Assembly: GCF_021730395.1 (NCBI RefSeq)
Contig: NC_069371.1
Coordinates: 73,810,001-73,874,000 of the forward strand
DNA: 64,000 bases
Reading direction: 5' to 3'
Source of the DNA: Mercenaria mercenaria
Taxonomy: Eukaryota; Mollusca; Bivalvia; Venerida; Veneridae
The translations under genes were made by a program, and so were the position numbers. Positions 62,901-64,000 of the stretch are shown in pieces. Under the pieces are notes generated by a model. That model saw only the letters and a program-made list of their open reading frames with translations. It was not told the DNA's origin and ran no database searches. Position 1 is the stretch's first letter; every line of letters starts with the position of its first letter.

Positions 62901-63922
62901 TGTAGTTTATCTTATTTTTTTGTTCATATGTACTGATCGTATCATTATTATTAAAACTATAAAAATGACTAGACCGGAATGAACATATAAGGTTCATAGG
63001 CTTTTGTATATAGTGTGACATTATTGCCAAAGGCACAATAATGCCAAATAATATACCGCTACGCAAATATAGCATTAAGAACGGTTTCTATAAAAATGTT
63101 TTAGGGCGGCTTTCTTTTAGTGAAGGTGGACTCTGGCATTGCACGATTGTTAAAGCAAAAACTAAAATTGATACGTTTTGACGACAGGGTTTACTTGGCA
63201 TCATGGATTGACGATATAGGCACTATCTTGAAAACTTCTGAGAGCAAGAGAAGAGATATGTATCATGGTTATGCCAATGTATAGGCTGTTTTGTAATGAA
63301 AAATGCATACCTGACCAATTAAACTACTTTGTAACAGTAAAAATCAGGCTGCTTGCGCTAAAAATAATGAGGGGGTTTCTGTGGCCGAGTGGTTAAGGTC
63401 GCTGACTTCAAATTACTTGCCCCTCACATATGTGGGTTCGAGCTTTACTCGGGGCGTTGAACTCTTCATGTGAGGAAGTCATCCAGCTCGCTTACGGAAG
63501 ATCGGTTGTTCTATCCAGGCATCCGCTCGTGATGGAATAATGCACGGAGGGGCACCTGGGGTCTACCTCTACCATCAAAGCTGGAAACTCGCCATATGAC
63601 CTATAATTGTGTCGGTGCGACGTAAAATCTAACAACAACAACAAAAAAGAAATATAAAAAATGACCTAAGAGAAACATTTGTAATGTACATGTATATAGT
63701 ATGGTTTCTGGCGGTAAAGGTAGTATATCACTGACTAAGCGAAGTTGTGAATAAATATAATATCAGTAGAAAAAAATAGAAATATTTTTCTAAATGTATT
63801 AAATGTTTCATTATTCAATATTCTAGGAAATGAGAAAGCAAATAGACTTATAGCGATGCTTTTAACAAACCCGAATTTGGTTGGTACAGCCCTCGCTTGC
63901 TTTTTGGATAACACTGTACCAG
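53904..63922 (+). CDS. SLC23/NAT-family transporter, copy B (3' end beyond window)
   Basis: Tandem partner of copy A. Exons: 53904-54164, 56043-56200, 56365-56459, 57529-57623, 57839-58020, 59029-59149, 59972-60128, 61150-61403, 62009-62173, 62616-62724, 63827-63922; a GTAAGT donor at 63923 leads to the missing last exon. All eleven exons have the same length and phase as in copy A, and 564 codons plus one base are visible without a break. The protein shares the same unusual residues: Gln-Gln in TM1, DSIADYYACAR, and the signature GNVGTIGICK. Amino-acid changes from A are few and mostly mild (for example SGQLIV for SSQLVV in TM1, KAF for KAT). Splice sites are single and stronger than in A. 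Introns are longer through several insertions. It is probably the better-preserved copy. Confidence 0.95.
54735..54803 (-). repeat. tRNA-like sequence in SLC23-B intron 1
   Basis: On the minus strand TGGCCGAGCGGTTA is a perfect pol III A box of Leu/Ser type, GGTAT-TTGTATT-ATACC forms a perfect anticodon-like arm, and AGTCCGATCCCC is B-box-like. The acceptor stem does not close, so it is more likely a SINE head or pseudogene than a gene. Confidence 0.5.
55195..55330. repeat. Dispersed repeat (relative of 10436-10562)
   Basis: CTTTTGGAAGCAAAGAG, AATAATAGCAGACTCGG and CACCGGCTTAAGCGGAC match the other copies; part of the roughly 1.4 kb (54265-55670) found in intron 1 of copy B but not A. Confidence 0.6.
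57035..57150. repeat. Dispersed repeat (relative of 10436-10562), intron 3 of copy B
   Basis: GCAGGCTCGGTTTGACTGAGCCTG is a clean hairpin in which both sides changed together relative to AGACTCAGTTTGACTGAGTCT at 58568, followed by CCGGGTTGAGCAGA. Confidence 0.6.
58500..58630. repeat. Dispersed repeat (relative of 10436-10562), intron 5 of copy B
   Basis: Holds CCTTTGGAAGCAAAGAATAC and the hairpin CAGACTCAGTTTGACTGAGTCTG. The end is worn. Confidence 0.6.
59243..59680. mobile_element. Insertion of about 440 bp in SLC23-B intron 6
   Basis: Copy A reads GGCACAATAAGTTTTATC straight through (near 47044), while in copy B GGCACAAT and ATAAGTTTATC are separated by this block. It contains GTCACCCGAGGCGAAAGC and ACAGTCACCTTCGCTTGATC. 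Class unknown. Confidence 0.6.
60262..60560 (+). mobile_element. tRNA-derived SINE (family 2) in SLC23-B intron 7
   Basis: GCTTAGCTCAATAAGAAGAG (A box) and GTGAGTTCGATCACC (B box), body with GGTACATAATCCAGGAACAC, tail CTATTGAAAAACGGCATTAA and (CAAA)n. Shared with intron 7 of copy A; this is the tidier version. Confidence 0.85.
61713..61885. repeat. Dispersed repeat (relative of 50215-50375), intron 8 of copy B
   Basis: TTAACCATTACCTTACTAAATT, TCCATCTTTCAATTTGGACC and ATCGCAAAGGCAGAATCA match the family seen in intron 10 of copy A. Confidence 0.6.
63374..63655 (+). mobile_element. tRNA-derived SINE (body family 1) in SLC23-B intron 10
   Basis: Head GTGGCCGAGTGGTTAAGG (Leu/Ser-type A box) and GTGGGTTCGAGC (B box), body GCACGGAGGGGCACCTGGGG and GTCGGTGCGACGTAAAA, tail (CAA)n. 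Absent from intron 10 of copy A, so it is younger than the duplication or lost there. Confidence 0.9.
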
Positions 63923-64000
63923 GTAAGTATCTATCTTTCTCAGAATTATTTTGCGCCCTTTAAGCCTCTTAAGTCGCGCAATATTTCCGCTGCATAACTC

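Overview
The window looks like a piece of a bivalve mollusc nuclear genome, probably a clam of the venerid type. The host genes are cut by many introns, the DNA is AT-rich, and most of the space is filled by short non-autonomous transposons, tRNA-derived SINEs, LINE tails and tandem arrays of roughly 145-180 bp units of the kind common in bivalves. The species call is an inference from repeat style and cannot be proved from one window.

Three host gene models are firm. (1) MINDY3, a Lys48-type deubiquitinase, lies on the minus strand from the start codon at 34931 to the stop at 13730. I could place 12 coding exons that join without a frame break into a 443-residue protein, close to the vertebrate length. 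(2) and (3) Two tandem SLC23/NAT-family membrane transporter genes lie on the plus strand. Copy A (43680-50999) has 12 exons and 619 residues and is complete. Copy B (53904 to beyond the window; last visible exon ends at 63922) has exons 1-11. Exons 1-11 have identical lengths and phases in the two copies, and introns and flanking minisatellites are shared too, so this is a fairly recent tandem duplication. Each copy has since taken its own insertions. Both proteins differ from the usual family residues at the substrate site.

Layout: 1-4.9 kb has no firm gene, only repeats. 4.9-8.1 kb holds a 148-bp tandem array whose units look like a 71-nt exon plus a 77-nt intron with a conserved stem-loop beside a perfect 5' splice site; it ends at a poly(A) signal and may be an undescribed multi-exon gene. 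8-13.1 kb is repeat-rich intergenic DNA. 13.1-35 kb is MINDY3, its introns packed with tandem-repeat elements, MITEs, a SINE and a LINE RNase H fragment. 35-39 kb has two LINE tails and little else. 39.2-64 kb is the SLC23 duplication, with a 3.2-kb nested DNA transposon upstream of copy A, absent from the matching site upstream of copy B.

A recurring theme is local tandem amplification at exon edges: the stop-codon end of MINDY3 is repeated about ten times downstream, the exon 2 splice donor of SLC23 copy A is present six times, its exon 9 acceptor is present twice, and the 4.9-8.1 kb array carries a donor in every unit. No ordinary tRNA, rRNA or CRISPR feature was found.
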